Below are positions 20,399-30,130 of a stretch of 64,000 nucleotides of DNA, in pieces; the first letter of the stretch is position 1, and the number at the start of each line of letters is the position of its first letter. This DNA comes from Desulfamplus sp. GTDB taxonomy: Bacteria; Desulfobacterota; Desulfobacteria; Desulfobacterales; Desulfobacteraceae. Under the pieces are notes generated by a model, which saw only the letters and a program-made list of their open reading frames with translations, had not been told where the DNA came from and searched no databases. The stretch lies in contig JADFZQ010000001.1 of assembly GCA_015232455.1 (NCBI GenBank), forward strand, positions 124,001 to 188,000, read 5' to 3'. Both the position numbers and the translations under genes were made by a program.

Positions 20399-21172
20399 AA
20401 TTTCATGCCAACACTGAAGAAACAGGTGACCAAAATCTGCTATAAACATTCCGTCTGACAGCAATTGGGGATGTAGTAACAACGGACGTGGAGGCTCATC
20501 TTCCGTGAAGGCGTGCAAGAAGGTGAAGCTCGGACTACCGAGTGTACCTTGTTCGACCAACACTTCCTCCAAACGTTCCAAGTTTAGGTTCTTCGTGCAT
20601 TCAAGTATTTCCGCATGTAATTCATTAAAGTGACATTTTTCTTCCGGGGTTAACTCTGCTGATGGTATGTAAGGCGGAATCCGGTGTGCAAGTGCGTCTC
20701 TAAAGGACTTGGCATAAGACTTATGCCACGCAATAGTTACCGGCGAAGACAGAAAGGTACGCAACTGATCTGGCAAGTGCCTCTGCGTTGCTTCATTGAA
20801 GAGCCCAACCTTATGGCGATTGCTTATCAAAGATTTCAAATCGTGACGAAGGACATATGCCCAAGCCCAGTTATCATAAAGTCCATAGATGTTTATCAAG
20901 AAAGCGTGCAAATTGATTTGCACATCGTCGAGTACATCGCTGTTGAGAGGTTGAGCGGTGCTTGGGGGGAAAAGAGAAAACACGTTCTCAATGCTACGCC
21001 GAATAACTCTAACACGGCGGCCTGCTCCATGCAGTAAATGTTCGTAGACACGAGATGAAGGATCGAGTGATTGAGCTTCGATAATGATTTTTTGTTGCAA
21101 CTCATTTAACATAGTGATCACTTCATACCGGTCACGTTCCAGTTTATCAAGTGCATCAGCAAAAAAGAACAT
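20393..21172 (-). CDS. Hypothetical protein in putative integron gene cassette
   Basis: 260-codon ORF, visibly GC-richer than neighbours; bracketed by attC-like sites. Confidence 0.6.
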   Translation of the reverse strand: MFFFADALDKLERDRYEVITMLNELQQKIIIEAQSLDPSSRVYEHLLHGAGRRVRVIRRSIENVFSLFPPSTAQPLNSDVLDDVQINLHAFLINIYGLYDNWAWAYVLRHDLKSLISNRHKVGLFNEATQRHLPDQLRTFLSSPVTIAWHKSYAKSFRDALAHRIPPYIPSAELTPEEKCHFNELHAEILECTKNLNLERLEEVLVEQGTLGSPSFTFLHAFTEDEPPRPLLLHPQLLSDGMFIADFGHLFLQCWHEIA

Positions 21173-21191
21173 AATACCTCACTGTATTAAT

Positions 21192-21277
21192 GCTTAACAC
21201 TGAGTTAACCCACCGTGCCAACAGCCTTCATGGAAAACACTATCTGTCACGCTGTCAGGTTAAGTGAGTTGTTAAAT
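21192..21277. repeat. attC-like site 2 (86 bp)
   Basis: GCTTAAC-ACTGAGTTAACC ... GGTTAAGTGAGTT-GTTAAAT; both ends fit RYYYAAC/GTTRRRY; inner arms complementary apart from two mismatches and one bulged base. Confidence 0.6.
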
Positions 21278-21299
21278 TTTTACAGGCGAAATCCCAATT

Positions 21300-22175
21300 T
21301 TATTTAAGAATATCTGCCATAACTTCATAGTGTCCAAAAGGCGGCATAATGCAAGCACCTCTAAAAAACTCCTTTGCTATTGCAAGCATCTCTTTTGCAT
21401 TGGCGACTCCTTCTGAAATCGGGTCTTTTGCATGGCTCATTTTTTCTTGCAACTTCTCAGGCACAACTATTCCAGCAACACGATTGTGCAGAAACTCGGC
21501 ATGTTTTGAAGTTCTAAGTGGTAGAATTCCCATAATAATTGGTATGTCGATGTGGCTTGTTGAGATTGAGATTGTTCTTGCCATATCTCTATCATAAATT
21601 GGCTGAGTTACAGCAAATGCAGCACCAGCAGCAGCCTTTTTCTCAAGACGTTCAACCTCTTTTTCTAATCCATTTATTTCTGGACGAAAATCAAGCACAG
21701 CCCCTGTTATCATGCCTGAATTTTTAGCCATCTCAATTAATTGAAATACATCCATATCTTTGACATCTGAGGTGATTTTACGCTCACTGAGTGCTACTAA
21801 ATCGCCTGTTACAGCAAGAACGTGTTTAATTCCAAGAGCATTTGCACCCCAAAAAGTAGATTGAAGGCTGATGCGGTTGTCGTCCCTTGTAGTTGAGTGC
21901 ATAATTGCAAATTTACCAGTTCTTTGCTGAATAAGAGAGCAAAGTGCCATTGCAGACATTCGAGGCTTTGCGACTGGATTTGATGCAACACTAAAACCGC
22001 TTATTGGTAAATTTTTCAGTGAATCTAAAGCAGAAAGAATCCCACAAGGTTCTCCTCCATGAGGAGGCACCACTTCAACTGTGATAACAAAATTATCAAG
22101 GTCAATTGCTGAAACTTGTGCGGTGTCATTAGTGCCAGATGCCTTACCTTCACAATCACTATATTTCTTTTCCAT
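21300..22175 (-). CDS. metF: Methylenetetrahydrofolate reductase family protein
   Basis: VTVEVVPPHGGEPCG; MHSTTRDDNRISLQSTFWGANALGIKHVLAVTGD; FAVTQPIYD; PIIMGILPL. Confidence 0.85.
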   Translation of the reverse strand: MEKKYSDCEGKASGTNDTAQVSAIDLDNFVITVEVVPPHGGEPCGILSALDSLKNLPISGFSVASNPVAKPRMSAMALCSLIQQRTGKFAIMHSTTRDDNRISLQSTFWGANALGIKHVLAVTGDLVALSERKITSDVKDMDVFQLIEMAKNSGMITGAVLDFRPEINGLEKEVERLEKKAAAGAAFAVTQPIYDRDMARTISISTSHIDIPIIMGILPLRTSKHAEFLHNRVAGIVVPEKLQEKMSHAKDPISEGVANAKEMLAIAKEFFRGACIMPPFGHYEVMADILK

Positions 22176-22480
22176 AATTACCCCCTATATTATTTATGTA
22201 ATTAATTTTACTTGTTTTATCCATATTTTTAAGAACCTGCATATTTAAACAGGTTCTAATTATCAATCTGCTAATTTTTATCTCTATTGGAGTTTATAAT
22301 ATTATAGACTTTATCAACTGCTGAATTTATTTTCAAGCAAAGGATTGGCTATAATTAAAGGATTCGATATAGTGTCAAAAAAATATATAATTTTTAGTTA
22401 GGCAAATTATGTGAGCTTTTATTAATAAGATTAAAAATTGAACAAAAACAATTAGATAAATTAGATTGTGACATACAAAT

Positions 22481-23167
22481 ATGGATTTTATACTTCAAGG
22501 TTTTATTAAAGCATTAGAACTTCTCACAGAGGGCGATGACTCTATATGGTCTGCAATTTTTGCTACAATCAAAGTATCTACAGGCTCTATGATACTAAGC
22601 ACTATTGCTGGTCTTCCTTGTGGATTTTGTCTTGGCTACTTTAATTTCAGGGGTAAACGGGCATTAAGAACTGTTGTTGATACTTTGCTATCACTTCCAA
22701 CGGTTTTTGTAGGACTTATGGTATATGCGTTCATTTCAAGTCAAGGTCCACTTGGAGAGTTTGGACTTCTATTTACACTTACAGGAGTTGCAATTGGTCA
22801 AAGTATCCTTGCTTTTCCTGTTGTAACAGCCTTGACTGCCGCAGCTATTGAAGGTGTTGATTCACAGTTAAAACTTACCTTAATATCACTTGGATCTGGC
22901 AGAAAAGAGATAATTCTAACCACATTGTGGGAGGTTCGTTTTGCAATTGTTGCGGCTATAGTTACAGCTTATGGTCGGGTGATGACAGAAGTTGGTATCT
23001 CAATGATGGTTGGTGGTAATATCAAATGGCATACCAGAACTATTACAACGGCAATTGCTTTAGAAACTGGTAAAGGTATGTTTGCCAACGGAATCGCTCT
23101 TGGGCTTGTGCTTCTTGCTATTGCTTTTGTGGTCAACCTTTCTCTTGCTTTTCTTCGTAAAAAATAA
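22481..23167 (+). CDS. tupB: ABC transporter permease, tungstate (TupB)-type
   Basis: LGYFNFRGKRALRTVVDTLLSLPTVFVGLMVYAFISSQGPLGEFGLLFT; GRVMTEVGISMMVGGNIK. Confidence 0.75.
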   Translation: MDFILQGFIKALELLTEGDDSIWSAIFATIKVSTGSMILSTIAGLPCGFCLGYFNFRGKRALRTVVDTLLSLPTVFVGLMVYAFISSQGPLGEFGLLFTLTGVAIGQSILAFPVVTALTAAAIEGVDSQLKLTLISLGSGRKEIILTTLWEVRFAIVAAIVTAYGRVMTEVGISMMVGGNIKWHTRTITTAIALETGKGMFANGIALGLVLLAIAFVVNLSLAFLRKK

Positions 23168-23181
23168 ATCAGAAAAAAAAT

Positions 23182-23853
23182 ATGAATAGTATATTTGAAG
23201 TTAAAAATGTTGAACAGATTTATAATAAAATCAAAGTTCTTGATATTAAATCTCTTGTCATTCTAAGAGGAACAATTACAGGGGTTATGGGACCAAATGG
23301 AAGTGGCAAAACCACACTATTAAAACTTCTTGCATTTTCCATGAAACCAACAAAAGGAAACATTTTATTTAATGGAAAGCCTCAATATCCATTTTCAAAA
23401 GATGTAAGATTTAGCATTACCTTGCTGACACAAGAACCATACCTCCTTAAAAGAACTGTATATGATAATATTAGCTATGGTTTAATTCTAAGGAGAAAAC
23501 ATGGTGTTTTGGGCAACAGCGATAAACAGATTAAGATGAAGGTAAGAGTTGCTATGAGTTATGTAGGGCTTGACTTTACAATCTTTGCCCATAGAAAATG
23601 GAATGAACTATCAGGAGGAGAAGCACAAAGAGTTGCAATGGCAGCAAGGCTTGCATTAAAGCCAGAGGTGCTTTTATTAGATGAACCAACAGCAAGCGTT
23701 GATGCTGAAAGCTCTCAAAAAATAAGAGATGCTGCATTAAAGGCAAGAGAAGAGTGGGGAACAACTATTGTTGTTGCAAGCCATGATAAAAATTGGCTTG
23801 ATGGAGTATGCGATACCAATATTCATCTTCTTAATGGCATACGGCAATTTTAA
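23182..23853 (+). CDS. tupC: ABC transporter ATP-binding protein, tungstate (TupC)-type
   Basis: GVMGPNGSGKTTLLKLL; ELSGGEAQRVAMAARLALKPEVLLLDEPTASVD. Confidence 0.8.
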   Translation: MNSIFEVKNVEQIYNKIKVLDIKSLVILRGTITGVMGPNGSGKTTLLKLLAFSMKPTKGNILFNGKPQYPFSKDVRFSITLLTQEPYLLKRTVYDNISYGLILRRKHGVLGNSDKQIKMKVRVAMSYVGLDFTIFAHRKWNELSGGEAQRVAMAARLALKPEVLLLDEPTASVDAESSQKIRDAALKAREEWGTTIVVASHDKNWLDGVCDTNIHLLNGIRQF

Positions 23854-24057
23854 ATTTGAAAATATTTTATCATAATTTTTATAGGCAAATGATTACTTAC
23901 ACGGCTAAAGCTGGCTTCTGTTATACTTTAAGGGGTTATGGATTGAACTTTTTATATGTAGATACGCACGCTGAACGTCTCTGTTCGTAAATATTGATTA
24001 TTTATATTTCCACAAATAATTTAGGAGAGCTACATTACTTAAAAGGAGAACTAATTT

Positions 24058-24975
24058 ATGGATTTTCTGTATGTAACTTTTTCTGTCTCTGGCGTAAAAA
24101 CTTGGGTCTTTCTTCCACCATTAGTTGCCTTTGTTGTATCTTTTTTTACCTCAATGGGTGGAGTATCAGGTGCATTCATGTTGCTGCCATTTCAAATGAG
24201 CGTATTGAACTATACTACCCCATCAGTTAGTGGCACAAATCAACTTTTTAATATTGTTGCAATACCAAGCGGGGTTTGGAGGTATATTAAAGAGAAAAGA
24301 ATGGTCTGGCCCCTTGCATGGACAGTTGTTATTGGCACATTACCCGGGGTTTTTATAGGTGTATGGGTTAGACTTGAATATCTACCTGATCCTAAAAATT
24401 TCAAGTTTTTCGCAGGAGTTGTTCTTCTTTACGTAGGTATAAGACTCTTTAGAGATACCTTAAAAACAATAAAAACGCCATCTAACCAAAAAGCAAAGCA
24501 AGCAGCAATACCTGAAAATTTTGTCGTTACTGATACCCGATTCTCACTAAAAGAGGTTTCATTTAGCTTTGGGGGAGAAAAATTTGCATTTTCAGTACCG
24601 GGCGTTATGACGCTATGCTTTATCGTTGGAATTGTTGGTGGGATTTATGGAATTGGCGGCGGTGCTATTGTTGCACCGTTTTTTGTAGCTTTTTTTCATC
24701 TACCAGTTTATGCGGTTGCTGGAGCTGCACTTATGGGGACATTTATGACTTCAATTGCAGGAGTTGCAACTTACCAGATTCTCTCTAATTTTTATACTCA
24801 AGTTTCTGTAGCACCAGATTGGTTTCTTGGAGTTCTTTTTGGAATTGGTGGATTTTGTGGGATGTATCTTGGGGCAAGGTGTCAAAAGTATGTTCCAGCA
24901 CATAAGATAAAATTTATATTGTGCTTCTGTGTTGTGTTTATAGCTCTAAAATATATCATTGATTTTATTAAATAA
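24058..24975 (+). CDS. TauE/SafE-family sulfite exporter-like membrane protein
   Basis: TSMGGVSGAFMLLPFQMSVL; GGIYGIGGGAIVAPFFVAFFHLPVYAVAGAALMGTFMTS; multiple TM segments. Confidence 0.8.
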   Translation: MDFLYVTFSVSGVKTWVFLPPLVAFVVSFFTSMGGVSGAFMLLPFQMSVLNYTTPSVSGTNQLFNIVAIPSGVWRYIKEKRMVWPLAWTVVIGTLPGVFIGVWVRLEYLPDPKNFKFFAGVVLLYVGIRLFRDTLKTIKTPSNQKAKQAAIPENFVVTDTRFSLKEVSFSFGGEKFAFSVPGVMTLCFIVGIVGGIYGIGGGAIVAPFFVAFFHLPVYAVAGAALMGTFMTSIAGVATYQILSNFYTQVSVAPDWFLGVLFGIGGFCGMYLGARCQKYVPAHKIKFILCFCVVFIALKYIIDFIK

Positions 24976-24988
24976 TGAAGATGGATTG

Positions 24989-25018
24989 ATTTGACAACTT
25001 TAACAAAAGTTGTCAAAT
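24989..25018. terminator. TTGACAACTTT-family hairpin
   Basis: ATTTGACAACTTTaacaAAAGTTGTCAAAT followed by T run. Confidence 0.8.
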
Positions 25019-25044
25019 TTTTTAAAATATAAGGTTAGAAAAAT

Positions 25045-25509
25045 CTATTTAAGTAAAAGTATCACACGGACAGATTCATCAACATATTGAGATGGTAGAT
25101 AGCCAATAGCATTTATGTTATTTTTAACTGCATTTTTCATTGCTGTGCTATCACCCATAACTGGAGGAGGCTGTATTTCACCACTGAACTGAAGGCGTGT
25201 CCAGTAAGCATTAAGTCGTTTAAGGTTCATACCATTCAAAAGGCTGAAAAATTTCTCTCTTATTTCTCCATCTCGCTCTTGCTCTAAAACCATAACCGCC
25301 TTTCCAGAAGGAAAGGTTCTTCTTCTGCTCAGAAAAATATCAGAAACCTGCTTAGAGTTTAAACTCTCTATCTTATTCTCAAGATTCACAATAACGGCTA
25401 TCTCTTTAATATCTTCTTTACTCTCAGCAAAGCTAATAGATGGAGAAAAATAGATAGATGAGTAAACAAGTAAAATAATAAAATGGATAAAGTTAATTGA
25501 TATTTTCAA
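25045..25509 (-). CDS. Short secreted phosphate-binding-protein-like (PstS-like) protein
   Basis: Signal peptide; LNSKQVSDIFLSRRRTFPSGKAVMVLEQ...AYWTRLQFSGEIQPPPVMGDSTAMKNAVKNNINAIGYLPSQYV. Confidence 0.65.
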   Translation of the reverse strand: MKISINFIHFIILLVYSSIYFSPSISFAESKEDIKEIAVIVNLENKIESLNSKQVSDIFLSRRRTFPSGKAVMVLEQERDGEIREKFFSLLNGMNLKRLNAYWTRLQFSGEIQPPPVMGDSTAMKNAVKNNINAIGYLPSQYVDESVRVILLLK

Positions 25510-26837
25510 AACATTACCTCCATGCTTATTGTTCCAAGGGTCATACGATTATCATTGAGAAGAGTATCCTCAGAGCAAAAAACTAAACCATGTCCGTTAG
25601 AATGATAATGAGTATTATCCAACTGAAATTTAAGTGCAGCTTGAAGGTGAAAATCCCATCTTACACCCAAAGATAGTGTCTCTTGATCCATTCTTGTAGT
25701 ATTGATAATACCTATACTTTGACTTTGTAACCAACTCTCTTCCAATGCAGACCAATCAGCAAGAGGTTGTCTAACATCATTTCCAGCCCTAATTGCACTA
25801 TAGATAAAATAGGGTGTGAAATCTCTAATTCTATATCCTAACGCAGCATAGCCCATCTTTCCGTGTGAGAAGACCTCTGCAGTTGATGTAGATTGGGCAA
25901 TCTCAGCTTGAAGAATCCAATCCCCATCATCATAAGATGCACCAAATGTTATGTAGGTAACGTTAACACCTTTAAAAGTAACATTATCATGGAGATAACG
26001 AGCTTCTTCAATAATTTCAGGAGGCAAAGTAGAGTCAGCCATAATTTGCTCCAAACCTCTATAACCTTCGCCAGAGTGAAGATTACTAAAAAGCTCAAAC
26101 TCGTTTTTAAAAGAGAACTTAGAATAGCCAGCTTTTAAAACTATGTTGCCTGACTGACGGCTAATAGTAATTGCGTGAAGACCTGTTGTTGAAGAGTCAA
26201 AGTCAACACTATTTATTGGAAAAATTAAACCCTGCTCACCAGCCTGAAGGCGAAGCCTCCACTGGCTATCTTCTCCATTAAGTCTAAATGTTGTATCAGC
26301 ACCGTCTATATGAAAAATTGGAATCCAGCCATAAAATTCAATTGGTGGGCGAACCCATGAATAGGCATATCCAAGATTTCTTGTATCAGACATTAGAAAA
26401 GCATCATAACCGATTCTCCCTCCTCGAAGTTCTATCCATGAATCAGGTCTAAATGCAAAATAGGCGGACTCCAAAGAGTTCTTGAATGTTACATAAGCCT
26501 GATCTCTTAATACACCTTGAACCACAAAATCAAGGTCTTGATTTGCACGATAATGTGCTTGCAAACCAAGACGTGAATCCATAAGAGTTGTCCAGTCTGT
26601 TCTGTAAATTCCACGCGAAGAAGACTGTCCAATATCTCTGGCTGGCTTGATAAACTGTCTGTCATCAAAACTGGTACTAATTGTGCCATACCCGCTAATT
26701 TTTAATTCAGACAAATCATCTGCATAGAGCCTTGTAGGCTCTATCTCAAATTTTGCGTTTAGATTAATCCAAATTAGATTCAACCCATTTAGGTTTAGAA
26801 GGATAAATGCGAAGATAAGGTATTTTAATTGTTTCAT
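25506..26837 (-). CDS. Outer-membrane porin-like protein
   Basis: N-terminal hydrophobic segment, beta-rich repeats (IELRGGRIGYDAF; YFIYSAIRAG; C-terminal MEVMF); overlaps the next gene by 4 nt. Confidence 0.6.
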   Translation of the reverse strand: MKQLKYLIFAFILLNLNGLNLIWINLNAKFEIEPTRLYADDLSELKISGYGTISTSFDDRQFIKPARDIGQSSSRGIYRTDWTTLMDSRLGLQAHYRANQDLDFVVQGVLRDQAYVTFKNSLESAYFAFRPDSWIELRGGRIGYDAFLMSDTRNLGYAYSWVRPPIEFYGWIPIFHIDGADTTFRLNGEDSQWRLRLQAGEQGLIFPINSVDFDSSTTGLHAITISRQSGNIVLKAGYSKFSFKNEFELFSNLHSGEGYRGLEQIMADSTLPPEIIEEARYLHDNVTFKGVNVTYITFGASYDDGDWILQAEIAQSTSTAEVFSHGKMGYAALGYRIRDFTPYFIYSAIRAGNDVRQPLADWSALEESWLQSQSIGIINTTRMDQETLSLGVRWDFHLQAALKFQLDNTHYHSNGHGLVFCSEDTLLNDNRMTLGTISMEVMF

Positions 26838-27011
26838 AGCATACTTATATTCCCGTGTTTAAAGGTGAGTTATAATTCAAACGACATATTTACAACATAC
26901 TTTACCATACACAGATAAAACAAAGAGTAAAATAAATCAAACAATAATTTTACAATGTTATTTATAGTTTCGTGCTTTGTTCTGGTTGAAAGTAGAATGC
27001 TTAATTTTACC

Positions 27012-27041
27012 TTGACTTTGAATATATAAATATTCTATTAA
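27012..27041 (+). promoter_or_regulatory. Putative arsR promoter/operator
   Basis: TTGACT, then imperfect dyad GAATATATAAATATTC (27020-27035) and an AT-rich -10-like region upstream of arsR. Confidence 0.4.
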
Positions 27042-27096
27042 TATTCCAAATAAACGATTTATATGATATTTCTTAGTAAGAAAAAGGAAGCAGTAT

Positions 27097-27441
27097 ATGA
27101 AAGAGCTAATAAAAGTAATGAAGGCGGCATCAGAGCCTATACGAATTAAAATATTAAAGATGTTGGAGCAGAGAGTAATGTGTGTATGTGAAATTCATAC
27201 AGTGTTGGGAATAGCTCAGTCAACTGCAAGCAAACATCTTAAGATTCTTGAAGATGCTGGACTTGTAACTTCATACAAAGATGGGCTTTGGGTCAATTTT
27301 ATGCTGGCTGATGGACGACAAAACCCTTATGCTTCTAATCTACTTGGCAATCTGAAACATTGGATTAATGAAGATTCTGAAGTAATAGATTTAATAAAAA
27401 ATTTGCCAAATACCCAGAGAGAGTTGATCTGTAAAAGATAA
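27097..27441 (+). CDS. arsR: ArsR-family metalloregulator
   Basis: MKAASEPIRIKILKMLEQRVMCVCEIHTVLGIAQSTASKHLKILEDAGLV; CVC metal-binding motif. Confidence 0.92.
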   Translation: MKELIKVMKAASEPIRIKILKMLEQRVMCVCEIHTVLGIAQSTASKHLKILEDAGLVTSYKDGLWVNFMLADGRQNPYASNLLGNLKHWINEDSEVIDLIKNLPNTQRELICKR

Positions 27442-27550
27442 TTTTTTTATCTTTACTATATCGTCATATTGCGATATAGTAATTTTGTGGATTAATTATA
27501 AACTAAACAAAAAGAGTTAAAAGTCTAATTAAAATTAAAAGGAGATAACA

Positions 27551-27784
27551 ATGGAAATTAAAGTATTAGGTCCAGGATGTGCAAAGTGTAAAAAAACAGA
27601 AGAGCTTGTTATGCAAGTTGTAAGTGAAGCAAAGATTGCGGCATCAGTTGAGAAAGTCTCTGATCTTATGCAGATTGCAGGTTATGGAGTTTTTGGAACT
27701 CCAGCAGTTGTAGTAAATGGTGAGGTAAAGTGTGTTGGCAAAATACCGACTAAACAAGAAATTTTGAACTGGATTAAATCTTAA
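27551..27784 (+). CDS. Small glutaredoxin/thioredoxin-like protein
   Basis: MEIKVLGPGCAKCKKTEELV; YGVFGTPAVVVNGEVKCVG. Confidence 0.88.
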   Translation: MEIKVLGPGCAKCKKTEELVMQVVSEAKIAASVEKVSDLMQIAGYGVFGTPAVVVNGEVKCVGKIPTKQEILNWIKS

Positions 27785-27799
27785 TGGATTGCAAAGTTA

Positions 27800-28219
27800 A
27801 TGGTGGAGACAATGAAAAGAATATTTCAATATAAAATATCGGCTGTTTTTTCTGCTTTAATTGTAGTTTTCACTATTTTGGGCATAGCTTTATCTGCATA
27901 CTGCTCTGACAGCACAAAGCCGCCAGCAGTTCCAGTAAAAAGCATGGTTACTATGGTGGATTTGGGTGCAAAGAAGTGTATTCCATGCAAGATGATGGCA
28001 CCAATTCTTGAAAAGCTCGAAAAAGCCTATTCAGGCAAGGCTGCTATTGTATTTATTGATGTCTGGGAAAATAAGGAAGAGGCTCAAAAATTTGGTATCA
28101 GTGCTATTCCAACCCAAATTTTCTTTGATGCTGATGGAAAAGAGGTTACACGCCACACAGGATTTATGCCCGAAGATGCGATTGTTGAGCAGCTTTCCAA
28201 AATGGGTGTAAAGTTATAA
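27800..28219 (+). CDS. Secreted/anchored thioredoxin
   Basis: MVDLGAKKCIPCKMMAPILEKLEKAY...FGISAIPTQIFFDADGKEVTRHTGF. Confidence 0.88.
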   Translation: MVETMKRIFQYKISAVFSALIVVFTILGIALSAYCSDSTKPPAVPVKSMVTMVDLGAKKCIPCKMMAPILEKLEKAYSGKAAIVFIDVWENKEEAQKFGISAIPTQIFFDADGKEVTRHTGFMPEDAIVEQLSKMGVKL

Positions 28220-28228
28220 AGGAGAGAG

Positions 28229-28936
28229 ATGCTTGATTCAATATTTATAACCATAAATCAATGGATGACAGGCGGAATTGCCATTGCAGCGATCGGCTGT
28301 TTTCTTTGGGGAATGGTAAGCGTAATGCTAAGTCCCTGTCATCTTGCTTCAATACCTTTGATTATTGCCTATGTGGGAGGGCAGGATAAAGCTGTAAACC
28401 CCAAACAAGCGTCTGTTTACGCTGGAGCTTTTACTATCGGGCTTTTTATCACCATTGCCATTGTGGGAATTGTCTGTGCAATGCTGGGGCGGATGCTTGG
28501 AGATGTTGGGAACTGGTGGCAGCTTCTTATAGGCGGCATACTTATCTGGGTCTCCTTAGGAATGCTTGGCGTTGAAAAATGCTCAATGTCAGGAAGCCTG
28601 CTTTACCGGCTTAAGATAAAGGGAGTTTTTGGTGCTTTTGTTCTTGGACTTGCTTATGGAGTCTTATCTGGTTCATGCACGTTTGGTTTTATTGCCCCTA
28701 TTCTTGCTATCATTACAGTTCAAGAAAAGGTGGCAACTGGTATTATCCTTATAATTTTATTTGCTGTGGGGCATTGTCTTCCAATTGTAGTTGCTGGAAG
28801 TTCTACAGCAGCGGTGCGGAAACTTATGGAAAACAACAGATGGCAAGGGGCAGGCACTTGGTTTCGTAGAGGAGCAGGAGTTATGATCTGCCTATTGGGA
28901 GTCTATTTTATAGCAAGTCCGTTTATGAGTTCTTAA
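28229..28936 (+). CDS. ccdA: CcdA-like cytochrome c biogenesis/thiol reduction membrane protein
   Basis: LSPCHLASIPLIIAYVGG; YGVLSGSCTFGFIAPIL; multi-TM. Confidence 0.8.
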   Translation: MLDSIFITINQWMTGGIAIAAIGCFLWGMVSVMLSPCHLASIPLIIAYVGGQDKAVNPKQASVYAGAFTIGLFITIAIVGIVCAMLGRMLGDVGNWWQLLIGGILIWVSLGMLGVEKCSMSGSLLYRLKIKGVFGAFVLGLAYGVLSGSCTFGFIAPILAIITVQEKVATGIILIILFAVGHCLPIVVAGSSTAAVRKLMENNRWQGAGTWFRRGAGVMICLLGVYFIASPFMSS

Positions 28937-28958
28937 AAAATAGGAGATTAAAAAATAT

Positions 28959-30044
28959 ATGTCAGAAGTCAAAAAATTATCGTTTCTTGATAGATTTCTA
29001 ACCTTATGGATATTTACCGCTATGGCAGTCGGTGTTGGATGGGGCTATACTTTCCCCGGCATCAAGAACTTTATAAACTTTTTTCAGGTAGGAACAACCA
29101 ACATTCCAATTGCAATTGGTCTCATTCTTATGATGTATCCGCCTCTTGCAAAGGTTAAATATGAGCAGCTTGGCGAAGTGTTTAAAGATGTAAAAATTCT
29201 TGGGCTTTCACTTCTCCAAAACTGGATTGTCGGACCAATTTTGATGTTTCTGCTTGCAATCACATTTCTTTCTGGTCATCACGAATATATGGTCGGGCTT
29301 ATTATGATTGGTCTTGCCCGCTGTATTGCAATGGTGATTGTCTGGAACGACCTTGCCTACGGAGATACAGAATATTGTGCTGGATTAGTTGCATTTAACT
29401 CTATTTTTCAAGTTTTGTTTTTCTCAATATATGCGTGGATTTTCATTACAGTTCTCCCAAGCCTTATAGGTCTTGAGGGAACGGTTGTGAATATCTCAAT
29501 CGGGCAGATTGCAGAAAGCGTATTTATCTATCTTGGCATTCCTTTTATTGCTGGAATGCTCTCTCGAATTATCGGACTAAAGACAAAGGGAAAAGATTGG
29601 TATGAGAAGGTCTTTATACCCAAAATTAGCCCAATGACCCTTATTGCACTTCTCTTTACCATTTTAGTTATGTTCTCTCTAAAAGGCGAATATATTGTTC
29701 AACTGCCGTTTGATGTAATCCGTATAGCTATTCCCCTTTGCATCTATTTTCTTGTTATGTTTTTAGCATCATTTTTCATGTCAATGAAAGCAGGTGCAAC
29801 CTACGAACAATCTGCAACTTTAAGTTTTACAGCAGCATCAAACAACTTTGAGCTTGCCATTGCTGTGGCTGTAGCTGTCTTTGGAATTGATTCTGGTGAG
29901 GCATTTGCAGCAGTTATTGGTCCTCTTGTAGAAGTGCCAGTTCTGATTGGGCTTGTTCATGCAGCTTTATGGTTTAAGAAGAAATATTTCCCTTATGCTG
30001 TCAACACCGTAAGAGGGGTATGCCACGTTGCAAAAAAGTCTTAA
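28959..30044 (+). CDS. acr3: ACR3-family arsenite efflux transporter
   Basis: [54 protein letters not shown]. Confidence 0.93.
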   Translation: MSEVKKLSFLDRFLTLWIFTAMAVGVGWGYTFPGIKNFINFFQVGTTNIPIAIGLILMMYPPLAKVKYEQLGEVFKDVKILGLSLLQNWIVGPILMFLLAITFLSGHHEYMVGLIMIGLARCIAMVIVWNDLAYGDTEYCAGLVAFNSIFQVLFFSIYAWIFITVLPSLIGLEGTVVNISIGQIAESVFIYLGIPFIAGMLSRIIGLKTKGKDWYEKVFIPKISPMTLIALLFTILVMFSLKGEYIVQLPFDVIRIAIPLCIYFLVMFLASFFMSMKAGATYEQSATLSFTAASNNFELAIAVAVAVFGIDSGEAFAAVIGPLVEVPVLIGLVHAALWFKKKYFPYAVNTVRGVCHVAKKS

Positions 30045-30070
30045 ACTGCAATTAAAAAGTATCTAAATAG

Positions 30071-30099
30071 ATTTGACAACTTTGTTAAAGTTGTCAAAT
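30071..30099. terminator. TTGACAACTTT-family hairpin
   Basis: ATTTGACAACTTTgttAAAGTTGTCAAAT + T-rich tract. Confidence 0.8.
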
Positions 30100-30130
30100 T
30101 TTTCCAAAATTGAAATCAAAGAGGTAGAAA

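Noticed and set aside
23958-23985. Degenerate GTAGATACGCACGCTGAACGTCTCTG hairpin
   Set aside because: Too diverged to list as a full repeat copy; mentioned only as a possible relic of the GTAGAGACGCACGG family.
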